64,000 nucleotides of DNA from Minicystis rosea (GTDB lineage Bacteria; Myxococcota_A; Polyangia; Polyangiales; Polyangiaceae), in assembly GCA_001931535.1 (NCBI GenBank), contig CP016211.1:3810501-3874500 (forward strand). Reading direction: 5' to 3'. The notes below the pieces were generated by a model. It had not been told where the DNA came from. It worked only from the letters and a program-made list of their open reading frames with translations, and made no database searches. Positions 32,863 to 42,849 of this stretch are shown one piece after another. Position 1 is the first letter of the stretch. Every line of letters begins with the position of its first letter. The position numbers and the translations under genes were made by a program.

Positions 32863-35699
32863 CGAGCGACGCGATCGGTGCTTCGAGGACCTTTGCCTTC
32901 GGGCCGTTCACGCTCATTCCGGCGCGCCAGCTGCTTCTCCGCGACGACAAGCCCGTTCGCATCGGTGGTCGCGCGCTCGATCTCTTGATCGCACTCGTCG
33001 AGCGTCCCGGCGAGCTCGTGTCGAAGAGCGAGCTCCTCGCGCTCGTGTGGCCCGATACCAACGTCGACGAGGCCAACCTCAAGGTCAACATGGTGACGCT
33101 GCGTCGCGTGCTCGAGGACGGGCCGGCCATGCCGTACATCGCGACCGTCGTCGGCAGAGGCTACCGGTTCGTCGCGCAGGTTCATCTCAGTGGCGCCGTC
33201 GAGCTGCCGCCCGAAGCCAATGCTCCGACGACGCCGACGAACAACTTGCCGGCGTCGACGACGCGCATCATCGGACGCGAAGAGGCGATCGCATCGCTCC
33301 GCCGCGATCTCGATCAATCGCGACTCGTGTCGATCGTTGGTTCGGGCGGCATCGGCAAGACGACCGTCGCCATCGCTGTCGCCGAGCGGGCGATCGACGC
33401 CTTCGCTGATGGCGTGTGGTTCGTCGATCTCGCTCCGTTGACCGATGCCGAGCGGATCGCGAACGCGATCGCTGCAACGCTCGGTGTTCGATCTCATTCG
33501 ACGGACGTCATCACCGTCGTCTGCGAGTTCCTTCGCGACCGACAAGCGCTGCTCCTGCTCGACAACTGCGAGCACCTCATCGATGGAGTCGCATCGTGCG
33601 CGAACCGCATTCTGACGAGCGCCGCCGGTGTGAGGATTCTCACGACGAGCCGCGAAACGCTGCGGATGGCCAAAGAGCGCGTCCGTCGACTCGCTGGGCT
33701 CGAGACTCCGACGGAGTCACTGGCTGTTGATGCGCGGAGCGCGCTCGACTTCTCCGCGGTGCAGCTGTTCGTCGAACGCGCGACGGAAGGCCACGCTGAT
33801 TTTCAGCTGAGCGACGCGGACGCACCGATCGTCGCGCAGATCTGCCGCAACCTCGACGGGCTTGCATTCGCGATCGAGCTCGCTGCGTCGCGCGTCGGAG
33901 CGTTCGGCGCCGCCGGCATTCTGCGTCAGCTCGACGATCGATTCCGCCTTCTCGCCGGGTGGCGCACGGGACCGGAGCGACAACGCACGCTCGCGGCGAC
34001 GCTCGACTGGAGCTACGCGCTCCTCGACGCGCACGAGGCGAAGCTCTTGCGTGCTGTCTCGGTCTTTGCCGCGTCGTTCGACCTCGACGGTGCGTGCGCG
34101 GTTTCTGCCGGCACATCGATCGAGGTGCTCGACGCGCTCGCGAACCTCGCGGCAAAATCGCTGCTCGTCGTCGAGCCCGTGGGCGACGGCATCGCGTGCC
34201 GCTTGCTGGAGACGACGCGTGCCTACTCGGTGCAGCTCCTGCGTAGTAGCGGCGAGGAAGGGAACGTCAGGAAGCGTCACGCAGAGCACGTGTGTGTCGT
34301 CCTCGAGCGTGGAGGAGCGGCGTGGGCTCGTTCTCCGACTCGCGAGTGGGACGCGACGTATCGTCCCGTCATCGACGATCTTCGCTCGGCGATCGCGTGG
34401 GCCGGTATGGACGAGGCCAATCGCTCGCTGCTGGTTCGCCTCACCGTCGCTGGTCTGCGATTGTGGAACCACCTGTCGCTGAACGAGGAGAGCCGCGACA
34501 GCGTCACGCGCGCGCTTGCTCAGCTGGACAAGACAGATCTCGCTGGAACGGCGCTCGAGATGCAGCTGCAGACCGCGCTCGGCGACGCTCTGCTGTTCAC
34601 GCGCGGCCCGACGGCAGGCGTAGAGGCGGCACTGACACGAACCCTCGAGATCGCCGAGCGTCTCGGCGACGTCGAATACCGTCTCCGAGCGCTCCGTACG
34701 TTGGCCACGTGCCGGAGCTTCGCGGGCCACTCGAAGTCGGCCATCGCGACGGTCGAAGAGTTCGTGATCGTTGCCACGGAGCTCGACCGCTCTGCGTTGC
34801 CGGATGGTGAGACGCATCTCGGCATCTACGAGGTGTACGTCGGCCGACTCGACACTGCTCGTCGGCGTCTCGAGCGGCTACATCAGCGCTCGACGAGTGA
34901 GGACGACGCCCGGCTCGCGCGCTTTCACTACGACAAGAAGGTCGACATCGGAAACGTCCTCTCGTACGCGCAATGCCTGACCGGACTACCCGACACGGCA
35001 GCACGTACCGCGGTCGCGACGGTCGAGCAGGCATTCCAAGTGAAGCACGGCTTGTCGCTCATCAACGCGCTCGCCGTCGCAGCGTGTCCCGTGTTCTTCA
35101 TGAGTCGCCGTTTCGAAGAATGCGAGCCATACGCCGCGTTGTTGGACAGCGAGGTCCGTAAACAGGGCGTCGTCGTCTGGTCCGCAACGGCGGCATTCTT
35201 TCGCGCTGCGCTCGCGTGTGCGCGACCGGAGGTTGCAGCGCGCGACGTCGTCGACCTCGAGAGAGCCGTCGAGAAGTTCCGCGTTCTCGGCATCGGGTCG
35301 CGACGGCCGTATGTGCTTGCCGTCCTCGCGGATGCTCTGGCGCGGAGTGGCCGCCTCGACGACGCCGTAGCCACGATCGACGAGGCCATCGAGTGGAGGC
35401 GGTCGCTCGACGAGGAATGGTGCGCACCCGAGGTGTTCCGTATCCAAGCGAGCATCCTCCACGCGATGGGCCAAGCAGAGAAGGCGGAGGCGGTCCTCCA
35501 CGACGCGATCGAGCTCGCGCGAACCTACGGTGCCTTGGGCTGGCAGCTTCGCGCGGGGATCGATCTCGCGCGCATGTGGCGGTCCCGTTCGCGGACAGAC
35601 GACGCACGAAGCATGCTGCGCGCCATCCATGGCAAGTTCACAGAGGGATTCGGCACACGTGACATGGTCGAAGCAGCTGAGATCATCGCTACGTCCTGA
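32859..35699 (+). CDS. STAND regulator 1: winged helix + NTPase + TPR
   Basis: 946 residues. An OmpR/PhoB-type winged helix (about 10-110; FGPFTLIPARQLLLRDDKPVRIGGRALDLL, WPDTNVDEANLKVNMVTLRRVL, GRGYRFVA) is followed by a STAND/AAA NTPase with Walker A GSGGIGKTT (161-169) and Walker B LLLLDNCEH (231-239). The arginine-rich RILTTSRE and LATLDWSYALLD segments follow, and then about 450 residues of TPR-like helices. STAND regulators oligomerise on ATP when the repeat domain binds an inducer. Cytosolic. The DNA-binding part is almost identical to that of regulator 3, while the repeat part is more diverged. Confidence 0.88.
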   Translation: MTSDAIGASRTFAFGPFTLIPARQLLLRDDKPVRIGGRALDLLIALVERPGELVSKSELLALVWPDTNVDEANLKVNMVTLRRVLEDGPAMPYIATVVGRGYRFVAQVHLSGAVELPPEANAPTTPTNNLPASTTRIIGREEAIASLRRDLDQSRLVSIVGSGGIGKTTVAIAVAERAIDAFADGVWFVDLAPLTDAERIANAIAATLGVRSHSTDVITVVCEFLRDRQALLLLDNCEHLIDGVASCANRILTSAAGVRILTTSRETLRMAKERVRRLAGLETPTESLAVDARSALDFSAVQLFVERATEGHADFQLSDADAPIVAQICRNLDGLAFAIELAASRVGAFGAAGILRQLDDRFRLLAGWRTGPERQRTLAATLDWSYALLDAHEAKLLRAVSVFAASFDLDGACAVSAGTSIEVLDALANLAAKSLLVVEPVGDGIACRLLETTRAYSVQLLRSSGEEGNVRKRHAEHVCVVLERGGAAWARSPTREWDATYRPVIDDLRSAIAWAGMDEANRSLLVRLTVAGLRLWNHLSLNEESRDSVTRALAQLDKTDLAGTALEMQLQTALGDALLFTRGPTAGVEAALTRTLEIAERLGDVEYRLRALRTLATCRSFAGHSKSAIATVEEFVIVATELDRSALPDGETHLGIYEVYVGRLDTARRRLERLHQRSTSEDDARLARFHYDKKVDIGNVLSYAQCLTGLPDTAARTAVATVEQAFQVKHGLSLINALAVAACPVFFMSRRFEECEPYAALLDSEVRKQGVVVWSATAAFFRAALACARPEVAARDVVDLERAVEKFRVLGIGSRRPYVLAVLADALARSGRLDDAVATIDEAIEWRRSLDEEWCAPEVFRIQASILHAMGQAEKAEAVLHDAIELARTYGALGWQLRAGIDLARMWRSRSRTDDARSMLRAIHGKFTEGFGTRDMVEAAEIIATS

Positions 35700-35730
35700 G
35701 GTTCCCGGTCCAGAGCGCCGAACCGCCTAC

Positions 35731-35760
35731 GTAAAGCGTGGTAAAACGCGGTTAAGCTGG
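35731..35760 (+). promoter_or_regulatory. Direct-repeat regulatory site 2 (regulator 2)
   Basis: Three adjacent 10-bp units, GTAAAGCGTG, GTAAAACGCG and GTTAAGCTGG, lie 11 bp before a TTGACG hexamer (35772). The region through TGACCAGCCTCG is homologous to 47445-47505. I infer a binding site for the winged-helix regulators. Confidence 0.6.
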
Positions 35761-35771
35761 CGTTCGCGAGG

Positions 35772-35799
35772 TTGACGCTGGTGACCAGCCTCGCAGAAT
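35772..35799 (+). promoter_or_regulatory. Candidate promoter of regulator 2
   Basis: TTGACG at 35772-35777 and CAGAAT at 35794-35799, spaced 16 bp and close to the sigma-70 consensus. It lies ten bases before the ATG of regulator 2 and directly after the direct repeats. A start this close to the gene would give a short or absent leader. Confidence 0.4.
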
Positions 35800-35808
35800 C
35801 GAATCGCT

Positions 35809-38262
35809 ATGAGCGATCGATTCACGAGTGATCGAGTCATCGGGCGCGAGAAGGTCATCGAGCTCATCGACGGCGAGGTGAGAGGGGCTCGATTGGTGTC
35901 CGTCGTCGGTGCGGGTGGCATCGGCAAGACGACGGTTGCACTCGCCGTCGCCGAGCTCGCCGTCGAGTCATTTCGCGATGGCGTGTGGTTCGTCGACATC
36001 GCGCCGGTGCGTGAAGGCACGCTCGTGCCGAACGCGATCGCGGCTGCGATCGGCCTCGTCGTGCACTCGGCGGACATCATGACAGCGCTGTGCAGATTTC
36101 TGCGCGACCGCCAGACGCTGCTCCTGCTCGACAACTGCGAGCACCTGATCGAGGCCGTCGTGCCATGCGTGACGCGGCTGCTCGAGGCATCGAGCGTTCA
36201 TGTCTTGGCGACGAGCCGCGTTCCACTTCGCATCGCCGGCGAGCGCGCGCATCGGTTGCCCGGGTTGGAGAGTCCTCCTGTCTCGTCGGAATTGACGGCC
36301 GCCGAGGCGCTCGCGTTTCCCGCGATCGAGCTCTTCGTTGCGCGCGCGACCGATCGCCTCGAGTCGTTCACGCTGACGGATGCGGATGTTCCTTTCGTCG
36401 CCAACATCTGCCGCAGCCTCGACGGTATCGCGCTGGCGATCGAGCTCGCTGCGATGCGTGTCGACGTCTTCGGCGTGCGCGGGCTGCAGAGGCAACTCGA
36501 GGAACGGCTTCAAATCCTCGGCGAGCGGCGCGCAGGCCTCGAACGACACCGGACGCTGACGGCAACCCTCGACTGGAGCTACTCCCTACTTCCACCCGAC
36601 GAAGCTGCGGTTCTCCGCGCGGTTTCGGTCTTCGCGGGTGTGTTGCGGCTGGAGGACGCGCGAGCCATCGCGAATCGATCGCCCGACGACACCGCGAGGA
36701 TTCTCACCGAGCTCGCTGCACAGTCGCTGCTGTCCGTCGATGAAAGTGCAACCGAGGCGGTCTATCGACCGCTCGAGACCACGCGTGCGTACTGCCTCGA
36801 GAAGCTCCGAGCAGGCGACGAGGAATCAGCGGTTCAAAGGCGGCACGCCGAGTACATCTGCGACGTCGTGGAGCGAGCTGCCACCGAAGTGGCAACGCTT
36901 CCGGCGCAAGAGTGGGGCACGCGGTACGGGCGCTATCTGGACGATCTTCGATGCGCTCTCACCTGGGCCAACACGGCAGGTCGCCCAACGCTTCTCGTTC
37001 GCCTGACGGCGGCGGGGACTGCGCTCTGGAATCACTTCTCGCTCACGTCCGAGAGTCGCACGCACCTCGAGCGTGCGATCGCACAGCTACGCGAGACGGA
37101 AACCGACAGTGGGGTGGAGATGAACCTCCAGCTCACGCTCGCCGGCGCCATTCTCTACACGCAGGGTATCGTCCCTGCCGCGCGAGAGGCGATGGAACGC
37201 GCTCGCGAGATCGCGATTCAGCGAAACGACGCTGTCTATCACCTCAACTGCCTGCGGATGATCGGGACATACCAGCTCTTCAGCGGGCAGAACGACACGG
37301 GGATCCAGACGCTCGAGGCGTTCGTGGCGATGGCGATCGAACGCGATCCGGCCGCCGTCGCCGAGGGGGAGACACATCTCGGCTGCGGTGAGCTGTTCAT
37401 CGGTCGTCTCGCCGATGCAAGGCAGCGACTCGAGCGGCTCTACGCGCACGGGCTGCAGGATCTGAACGACGGCACCGCACTTCGGTTCCTCTACAACAAC
37501 AGCATCAACATCATGGTCGTGCTGTCGCACGTGCAGTGGTTGACGGGGGCTCCCGCCGCCGCTGCTCGGACCGCGACGATGGTCGTCGAGTACGGGCTCG
37601 CGGCTCACCACGAGCTCTCGCTCAGCATCGGCCTCGCCTGGGTCTGCCTGGTGAACTTCTGGACGGGGAGCGACGAGGAGTGCACACGACACGCCGCGAT
37701 GCTCGACGATCTCGTCGAGCGGCACGGCATCGTCACCTGGCGCCCGGTCGCCTCGTTCTGTCGCGGAGCGCTCGCGAGCATGCACGAAGCGACGCTGTCC
37801 GCGGGGATCGCGGATCTCAAGCGGACGGTGGCCGAGTGCCGAGAGATCGGACACATGGCTCGGCTTCCGTACTACATGAGCGTGCTCGCAGAGGCGCTCG
37901 TGAAGCGAGGCCGTCTCGGCGAGGCCGAGGCCACGATCGACGAGGCGCTGGCGCTGGCGACGAAGTGGAATGACAACTGGAGCCTTCCCGAGATGCTGCG
38001 CATTCATGCCTTCGTGCTTGCTGCGAAGGGCATCGTGCAGCAGCAAGAGACCACGCTCGTGGCAGCGATGGCTCTCGCCGAGAAGCACGGCGCTCTCTCG
38101 TGGCGGCTGCGCGCAGGCATCGATCTCGCGCGACTGTGGCGGACTCGCGCGAGAACGAACGAGGCGAAGCAGATGCTTCGCCCCATTCTCGACGCATTCA
38201 CCGAAGGCTTCGAGACGCGCGACGTCGCAATCGCGACGAAGCTCCTCGCAGAGCTCGAATGA
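35809..38262 (+). CDS. STAND regulator 2: NTPase + TPR, no DNA-binding domain
   Basis: 817 residues. It begins directly at the NTPase (GREKVIELIDGE, Walker A GAGGIGKTT at 34-42, Walker B LLLLDNCEH at about 104-112, LATSRVPLRI, LTATLDWSYSLLPPDEAAVLRAVSVFAG) and continues into TPR-like helices like its neighbours. The winged helix present in regulators 1 and 3 is absent, and no DNA-binding motif is found elsewhere. It could form mixed oligomers with its paralogues and dampen or tune them. Its stop overlaps an ATG in the frame of regulator 3. Confidence 0.86.
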   Translation: MSDRFTSDRVIGREKVIELIDGEVRGARLVSVVGAGGIGKTTVALAVAELAVESFRDGVWFVDIAPVREGTLVPNAIAAAIGLVVHSADIMTALCRFLRDRQTLLLLDNCEHLIEAVVPCVTRLLEASSVHVLATSRVPLRIAGERAHRLPGLESPPVSSELTAAEALAFPAIELFVARATDRLESFTLTDADVPFVANICRSLDGIALAIELAAMRVDVFGVRGLQRQLEERLQILGERRAGLERHRTLTATLDWSYSLLPPDEAAVLRAVSVFAGVLRLEDARAIANRSPDDTARILTELAAQSLLSVDESATEAVYRPLETTRAYCLEKLRAGDEESAVQRRHAEYICDVVERAATEVATLPAQEWGTRYGRYLDDLRCALTWANTAGRPTLLVRLTAAGTALWNHFSLTSESRTHLERAIAQLRETETDSGVEMNLQLTLAGAILYTQGIVPAAREAMERAREIAIQRNDAVYHLNCLRMIGTYQLFSGQNDTGIQTLEAFVAMAIERDPAAVAEGETHLGCGELFIGRLADARQRLERLYAHGLQDLNDGTALRFLYNNSINIMVVLSHVQWLTGAPAAAARTATMVVEYGLAAHHELSLSIGLAWVCLVNFWTGSDEECTRHAAMLDDLVERHGIVTWRPVASFCRGALASMHEATLSAGIADLKRTVAECREIGHMARLPYYMSVLAEALVKRGRLGEAEATIDEALALATKWNDNWSLPEMLRIHAFVLAAKGIVQQQETTLVAAMALAEKHGALSWRLRAGIDLARLWRTRARTNEAKQMLRPILDAFTEGFETRDVAIATKLLAELE

Positions 38263-38363
38263 TCACGGCGCGCGTTCATCGACGCGATTCGCACGCGCCC
38301 CTGATCGGCCGAGGCGGTGGTATCGTGGGTCGTGTGCCGCGATGGGCGGACACGGAGGAATCG

Positions 38364-41213
38364 TTGGCGAGCGACGCGATCGGTGCTTCGAGGACCTTCG
38401 CCTTCGGGCCGTTCAAGCTCATTCCGGCGCGCCAGCTGCTGCTCCGAGATGACAAGCCCGTTCGCATCGGTGGTCGCGCGCTCGATCTCTTGATCGCACT
38501 CGTCGAGCGTCCCGGCGAGCTCGTGACGAAGAGCGAGCTCCTCGCGCTCGTGTGGCCCGATACCAACGTCGACGAGGCCAACCTCAAGGTCAACATGGCG
38601 ACGCTGCGTCGCGTGCTCGAGGACGGGCCGGCTACGCCGTACATCGCGACCGTCGTCGGCAGAGGCTACCGGTTCGTCGCGCAGGTTCATCTCAGTGGCG
38701 CCGTCGAGCTGCCGCCCGAAGCGAGTACGCCGCCGACGCCGACGAACAACTTGCCGGCGTCGACGACGCGCATCTTCGGACGCGAAGAGCCGATCGCATC
38801 GCTCCGCCGCGATCTCGATCAATCGCGGCTCGTGTCGATCGTTGGCTCGGGCGGCATCGGCAAGACGACCGTCGCCATCGCTGTCGCCGAGCGGGCGGGC
38901 GACGCGTTCGCCGATGGCGTCTGGTTCGTCGATCTCGCTCCATTGACCGATGCCGATCGGATCGCGAACGCGATCGCGGCAGCGCTCGGTGTTCGATCTC
39001 ACTCGACGGACGTCATCTCCGTCGTCTGCGAGTTCCTTCGCGACCGACAGGCGCTGCTCGTCCTCGACAACTGCGAGCACGTCATCGATGGCGTCGCGTC
39101 GTGCACGAACCGCATCCTGTCGAGCGCCGCCGGCGTGAGGATTCTCGCGACGAGCCGCGAACCGCTGCGGATGGCCAAAGAGCGCGTCCGTCGACTCGCC
39201 GGGTTGGCGACACCGAGGGAGTCCGTCTCGCTCGATGCGCGAAGCGCGCTCGACTTCTCCGCGGTGCAACTGTTCGTCGAACGCGCGACGGAGGGCCACA
39301 GTGCCTTCCAGTTGAGGGATGCGGACGCACCGATCGTCGCGCAGATCTGCCGCAACCTCGACGGGCTTGCACTCGCGATCGAGCTTGCTGCTTCGCGGGT
39401 CGGAGCGTTTGGTGTCGCCGGCATTCTGCGTCAGCTCGACGATCGATTCCGTCTTCTCGCCGGGTGGCGCACGGGACCGGAGCGACAACGCACGCTCGCG
39501 GCGACGCTCGACTGGAGCTACGCGCTCCTCGACGCGCACGAGGCGAAGCTCTTGCGTGCCGTCTCGGTCTTTGCCGCATCGTTCGACCTCGACGGTGCGT
39601 GCGCGGTTTCTGCCGGCACATCGATCGAGGTGCTCGACGTGCTCGCGAACCTCGCCGCAAAGTCGCTCCTCGTCGTCGAGCCCGTGGGCGATGGTATCGC
39701 CTGCCGCTTGCTGGAGACGACTCGCGCGTACTCGATCGGTCGTCTCCGCACGAGCAACGATGAGCACGATGTTCGGGTGCGTCACGCCGAACATGTCTGC
39801 GCGGTACTCGATCGAGCGAACGCCGAATGGCCTCGGTGTCCGATCCGCGAGTGGGACGTGAAGTATCGCCCCGTCATCGACGATCTGCGCTCGGCCATCG
39901 CGTGGGCCGGCTCGAATGCAGCGAACCGTACGCTGTTCATTCGCCTCGTGGTGGCCGGGCTTCGGCTGTGGAATCACCTCTCGCTGACCGACGAATGCCG
40001 CACGATCGTGTCGCGCGCTCTCGGCGAGCTGGCGTCCGCGGGGCTCTCCGGCACAGCGATCGAGATGCAGCTGCAGATGTCGTTCGCCGATACGAACATG
40101 TTCACGCGCGGACCGAGCACCGAGGTGCAAACCGCGTTGCTGCGAACTCTCGAGATCGCCGAGCGCATTGGTGATGTGGATTATCGTCTCCGGGGCCTCC
40201 GGACGTTGGGCTCCTATCAGAGCTTCAGTGGCAACTCGAAGGCGTCGCTCTCGACGCTCGAAACGTTTGTCGTCGTTGCGACCGAGCACGATCCCTCTGC
40301 GTTGCCGGATGGTGAAACTCACCTCGGCATCAGCGAGCTGTTCGTCGGCCGACTGGCGCACGCTCGCCGTCGCCTCGAGCGTCTGCACCAACGCAGTGCG
40401 GTGAGCTCCGACGATGCGCGGCTCGCACGCTTCCTCTACGACCGGAAGGTCGACATCGGAAACGTCCTTTCGTACGCACAGTGGCTCACTGGATCTCCAG
40501 ACACGGCGATGCAAACCGCGGTCTCGACCGTCGAGCAGGCCCTCGAGGTGAAGCACGGCCTGTCGCTGATCAACGCGCTCGCGGTGGCGGCCTGCCCGAC
40601 GTTCTACTTGAGTGGGCGCTACGACGAGTGCGAGCAGTACGTCTCCATGCTGGAAAATGAAGTCCGAAAGCAGGGCGTCGTGATCTGGTCTTCGATGGCG
40701 CGTTTCTTTCGCGGGGCACTCTCGTGCGCTCGACTCGATTCTCCCGAGCGTGGGCTCGTCGATCTCGAGCGCGCGATCGCCGAGTTCCGCGTCAACAAGA
40801 TCGGAACGCGGCGTTCGTGGATCCTCGCCGTCCACGCAGACGCGCTCGCGCAGAGCGGCCGGCTCGAGGATGCCGAGCTGACGATTCGCGAAGCTCTCGA
40901 GTGGGGACGCACCTACAGTCAGGGATGGTGCGCGTCCGAAGTCCTCCGCATCCAGGCGAGCATTCTTGGCGCGCAGGGCCACGTCGAGCAGGCCGAGAAG
41001 GTCCTCGGCGAAGCAATCGAGCTCGCGCGTGAGAACGGTGGCTTGTCGTGGCGCCTTCGCGCCGGAGTCGATCTCGCACGGTTGTGGTGTGCGCGTTCGC
41101 GTACGGACGAAGCTCGTACGATGTTGCTCGCCATTTACGCGGAGTTCACCGAGGGGTTCGCGACCCGCGACCTCCGTTCGGCCGCCGAGCTCATCGCTGC
41201 TTGTGACGGGTGA
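38364..41213 (+). CDS. STAND regulator 3: winged helix + NTPase + TPR
   Basis: 949 residues. I choose the TTG at 38364: a GGAGGA lies just before it and it aligns with the GTG of regulator 1. An ATG at 38259 overlapping the previous stop (ATGA) would add 35 residues of doubtful sequence. The winged helix (about 10-110), Walker A GSGGIGKTT and LLVLDNCEH match regulator 1, often base for base in the first kilobase. The TPR half differs more (for example SSDDARLARFLYDRKVDIGNVLSYAQWL). The next gene starts on its stop (GTGA). Confidence 0.86.
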   Translation: MASDAIGASRTFAFGPFKLIPARQLLLRDDKPVRIGGRALDLLIALVERPGELVTKSELLALVWPDTNVDEANLKVNMATLRRVLEDGPATPYIATVVGRGYRFVAQVHLSGAVELPPEASTPPTPTNNLPASTTRIFGREEPIASLRRDLDQSRLVSIVGSGGIGKTTVAIAVAERAGDAFADGVWFVDLAPLTDADRIANAIAAALGVRSHSTDVISVVCEFLRDRQALLVLDNCEHVIDGVASCTNRILSSAAGVRILATSREPLRMAKERVRRLAGLATPRESVSLDARSALDFSAVQLFVERATEGHSAFQLRDADAPIVAQICRNLDGLALAIELAASRVGAFGVAGILRQLDDRFRLLAGWRTGPERQRTLAATLDWSYALLDAHEAKLLRAVSVFAASFDLDGACAVSAGTSIEVLDVLANLAAKSLLVVEPVGDGIACRLLETTRAYSIGRLRTSNDEHDVRVRHAEHVCAVLDRANAEWPRCPIREWDVKYRPVIDDLRSAIAWAGSNAANRTLFIRLVVAGLRLWNHLSLTDECRTIVSRALGELASAGLSGTAIEMQLQMSFADTNMFTRGPSTEVQTALLRTLEIAERIGDVDYRLRGLRTLGSYQSFSGNSKASLSTLETFVVVATEHDPSALPDGETHLGISELFVGRLAHARRRLERLHQRSAVSSDDARLARFLYDRKVDIGNVLSYAQWLTGSPDTAMQTAVSTVEQALEVKHGLSLINALAVAACPTFYLSGRYDECEQYVSMLENEVRKQGVVIWSSMARFFRGALSCARLDSPERGLVDLERAIAEFRVNKIGTRRSWILAVHADALAQSGRLEDAELTIREALEWGRTYSQGWCASEVLRIQASILGAQGHVEQAEKVLGEAIELARENGGLSWRLRAGVDLARLWCARSRTDEARTMLLAIYAEFTEGFATRDLRSAAELIAACDG

Positions 41214-42082
41214 TCGTGCAATCGAACACTAGGCGTACGCTGATCGGCATCGTCCTCGTGTGCACAGCCGCGGCGCTGTCGCCGGTGGTGATCGCGTTGG
41301 TTCAGGTCCTGAGTCCTCGCTACGGGAACCAACAGCTCGTGTGGGCGAGACAGCTCTCGCACCTCCTGTTCCTACTCGTTGTCTTCGGCCCGAAGCTCGG
41401 AGTCGAGGTGATCCGCACGCGTCAGCTCAAATGGCAGCTGCTCCGCTCGGCACTCCTTTTAGGCACTACGCTGCTGCTGTATGCGGGCGTCCGGCTCCTA
41501 CCGCTCGCGAAGTCCACATCGATCAACCTCACAGGGCCGCTCTTCGTCGCGTTGCTCGCGGGGCCGCTGCTGCACGAGCGGCTCGGTTGGCCGCGAATCC
41601 TTGCCGTCGCTATCGGCCTCATGGGAGCACTCCTGGTCATTCGTCCGACGAGCGGCATGTTCCACCCTGCGTCGCTGCTGATCGTCGGTGCATCGCTTTG
41701 TTATGCGTTGTTTCAGATCACGACGCGGTTTGTCGGGAGAGTCGATCGGCCCGAGACGTCCGCCGTATACAGCGTTCTCGTCGGTACCGTTCTTCTCTCG
41801 CTGTATGTTCCATTTGCGTGGAGTCCGCTCCAGTCGCTGAGCGATGCGACGCTGATGTTCATGCTCGGAATCCTCGGCGGCTTCGGCCACTACTGCCTCG
41901 CTCGAGGACTCGTCTACGCGCCGGTCAGCGTGGCCGCGCCGTTCATCTACGTGCAGATGGTCGTGGCGATCGTCATCGGCTACATCGGCCGAGGCGAAGT
42001 GCCCGATCGCGACACCGCGATCGGCGCACTCCTCATCGTTGCCGCCGGCGTCTTCCTCACATGGAAGGAGACACGCAGGTGA
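41210..42082 (+). CDS. DMT superfamily (EamA) transporter
   Basis: 290 residues with about ten membrane helices in two EamA repeats; LLPLAKSTSINLTGPLFVALLAGPLLHERLG is the typical end of the first repeat and YIGRGEVPDRDTAIGALLIVAAGVFLTW that of the second. Members export metabolites or amino acids. The GTG start overlaps the stop of STAND regulator 3, so it is likely expressed with it. It may export a product of, or an inducer for, the neighbouring oxygenase pathway; that is inference. Confidence 0.85.
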   Translation: MIVQSNTRRTLIGIVLVCTAAALSPVVIALVQVLSPRYGNQQLVWARQLSHLLFLLVVFGPKLGVEVIRTRQLKWQLLRSALLLGTTLLLYAGVRLLPLAKSTSINLTGPLFVALLAGPLLHERLGWPRILAVAIGLMGALLVIRPTSGMFHPASLLIVGASLCYALFQITTRFVGRVDRPETSAVYSVLVGTVLLSLYVPFAWSPLQSLSDATLMFMLGILGGFGHYCLARGLVYAPVSVAAPFIYVQMVVAIVIGYIGRGEVPDRDTAIGALLIVAAGVFLTWKETRR

Positions 42083-42847
42083 TCACGGTGCAGCGGCGCG
42101 TGCCGCTGCATCGATCGCGTCGGCGGTCGCTTCCGGCTTCGAGATGTAGACCGCGTGGCTCGCTGCGACCTCGGTGATCGTCGCGTTTGCTCGCGTCGCC
42201 ATCTGTCGCTGCGCTTCCGGCGGAATGATTCGGTCCTCCGTCGACAGCACGTACCAGCTTCGTCGGCTCTTCCACGCCGCGACCGAGACCGGCGTAGCGA
42301 ACGTCGCGGCCGCGGGGGGGATCTGGGAGGTCGCGAGAAACGCCGCGTGTGGCGCGGGAACATCCTGCGCGAACGCTTTCGGGAACACCGCAGGATCGAA
42401 GAACAGGAAGCCGTCGCTCGACGGCTGCACGGGCGGCGGTGCTCCGCTCTCGGTCAACTTGCCGACGGACTCGCCGACGTCGGGGACGAACGCTGCGACG
42501 TAGACGAGACCCGCGACGTTCGTCGCATCGCCGGCTTCGGTGATGACGACGCCGCCATACGAGTGACCGACGAGCAGAGCAGGGCCATCCTGTCGTTCGA
42601 GCACGCGGTCGACGGCGGCGACGTCGTCGGCGAGTGAGGTCAGCGGGTTCTGCACGATGCTGACGTTGTATCCGCGCTCCTGCAGAAGATCGTGTACGGG
42701 TTCCCAGCCGGAGCCATCTGCCCACGCGCCGTGGACGAGGACGATGTTCTTGAGCGTGGGAGGATCGATGGGGGTCATATTGTCTTTCTCCGTGCAAGCC
42801 GAGAGAGCGAGAAGGGTGAACGTGATGTGGAGTTTGAGTTTGGACAT
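42083..42847 (-). CDS. Alpha/beta-hydrolase lipoprotein
   Basis: 254 residues. The leader SKLKLHITFTLLALSAC gives a lipobox LSAC (Cys about residue 18). The catalytic elements are LVHGAWADGSGWEPV (oxyanion), GHSYGG (Ser about 95), STEDRIIPP (Asp) and ASHAVYISKP (His). This resembles the small RsbQ/esterase-like hydrolases. It is the last gene of a five-gene leftward operon, 2 bp after the ABM gene. It is exported, so its substrate is probably in the periplasm: an ester or lactone made by the upstream enzymes. Confidence 0.85.
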   Translation of the reverse strand: MSKLKLHITFTLLALSACTEKDNMTPIDPPTLKNIVLVHGAWADGSGWEPVHDLLQERGYNVSIVQNPLTSLADDVAAVDRVLERQDGPALLVGHSYGGVVITEAGDATNVAGLVYVAAFVPDVGESVGKLTESGAPPPVQPSSDGFLFFDPAVFPKAFAQDVPAPHAAFLATSQIPPAAATFATPVSVAAWKSRRSWYVLSTEDRIIPPEAQRQMATRANATITEVAASHAVYISKPEATADAIDAAARAAAP

Positions 42848-42849
42848 CG

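Noticed and set aside
38004..40982. A 992-codon leftward open frame opposite STAND regulators 2 and 3
   Set aside because: It is the complement of well-supported coding sequence; its protein is Arg/His/Asp-rich without any domain. High G+C makes long antisense frames common here.
32859..41213. STAND array as an antiphage (Avs-like) defence system
   Set aside because: The proteins carry OmpR-type DNA-binding domains or none, not nuclease, TIR or pore effectors, and the context is metabolic.
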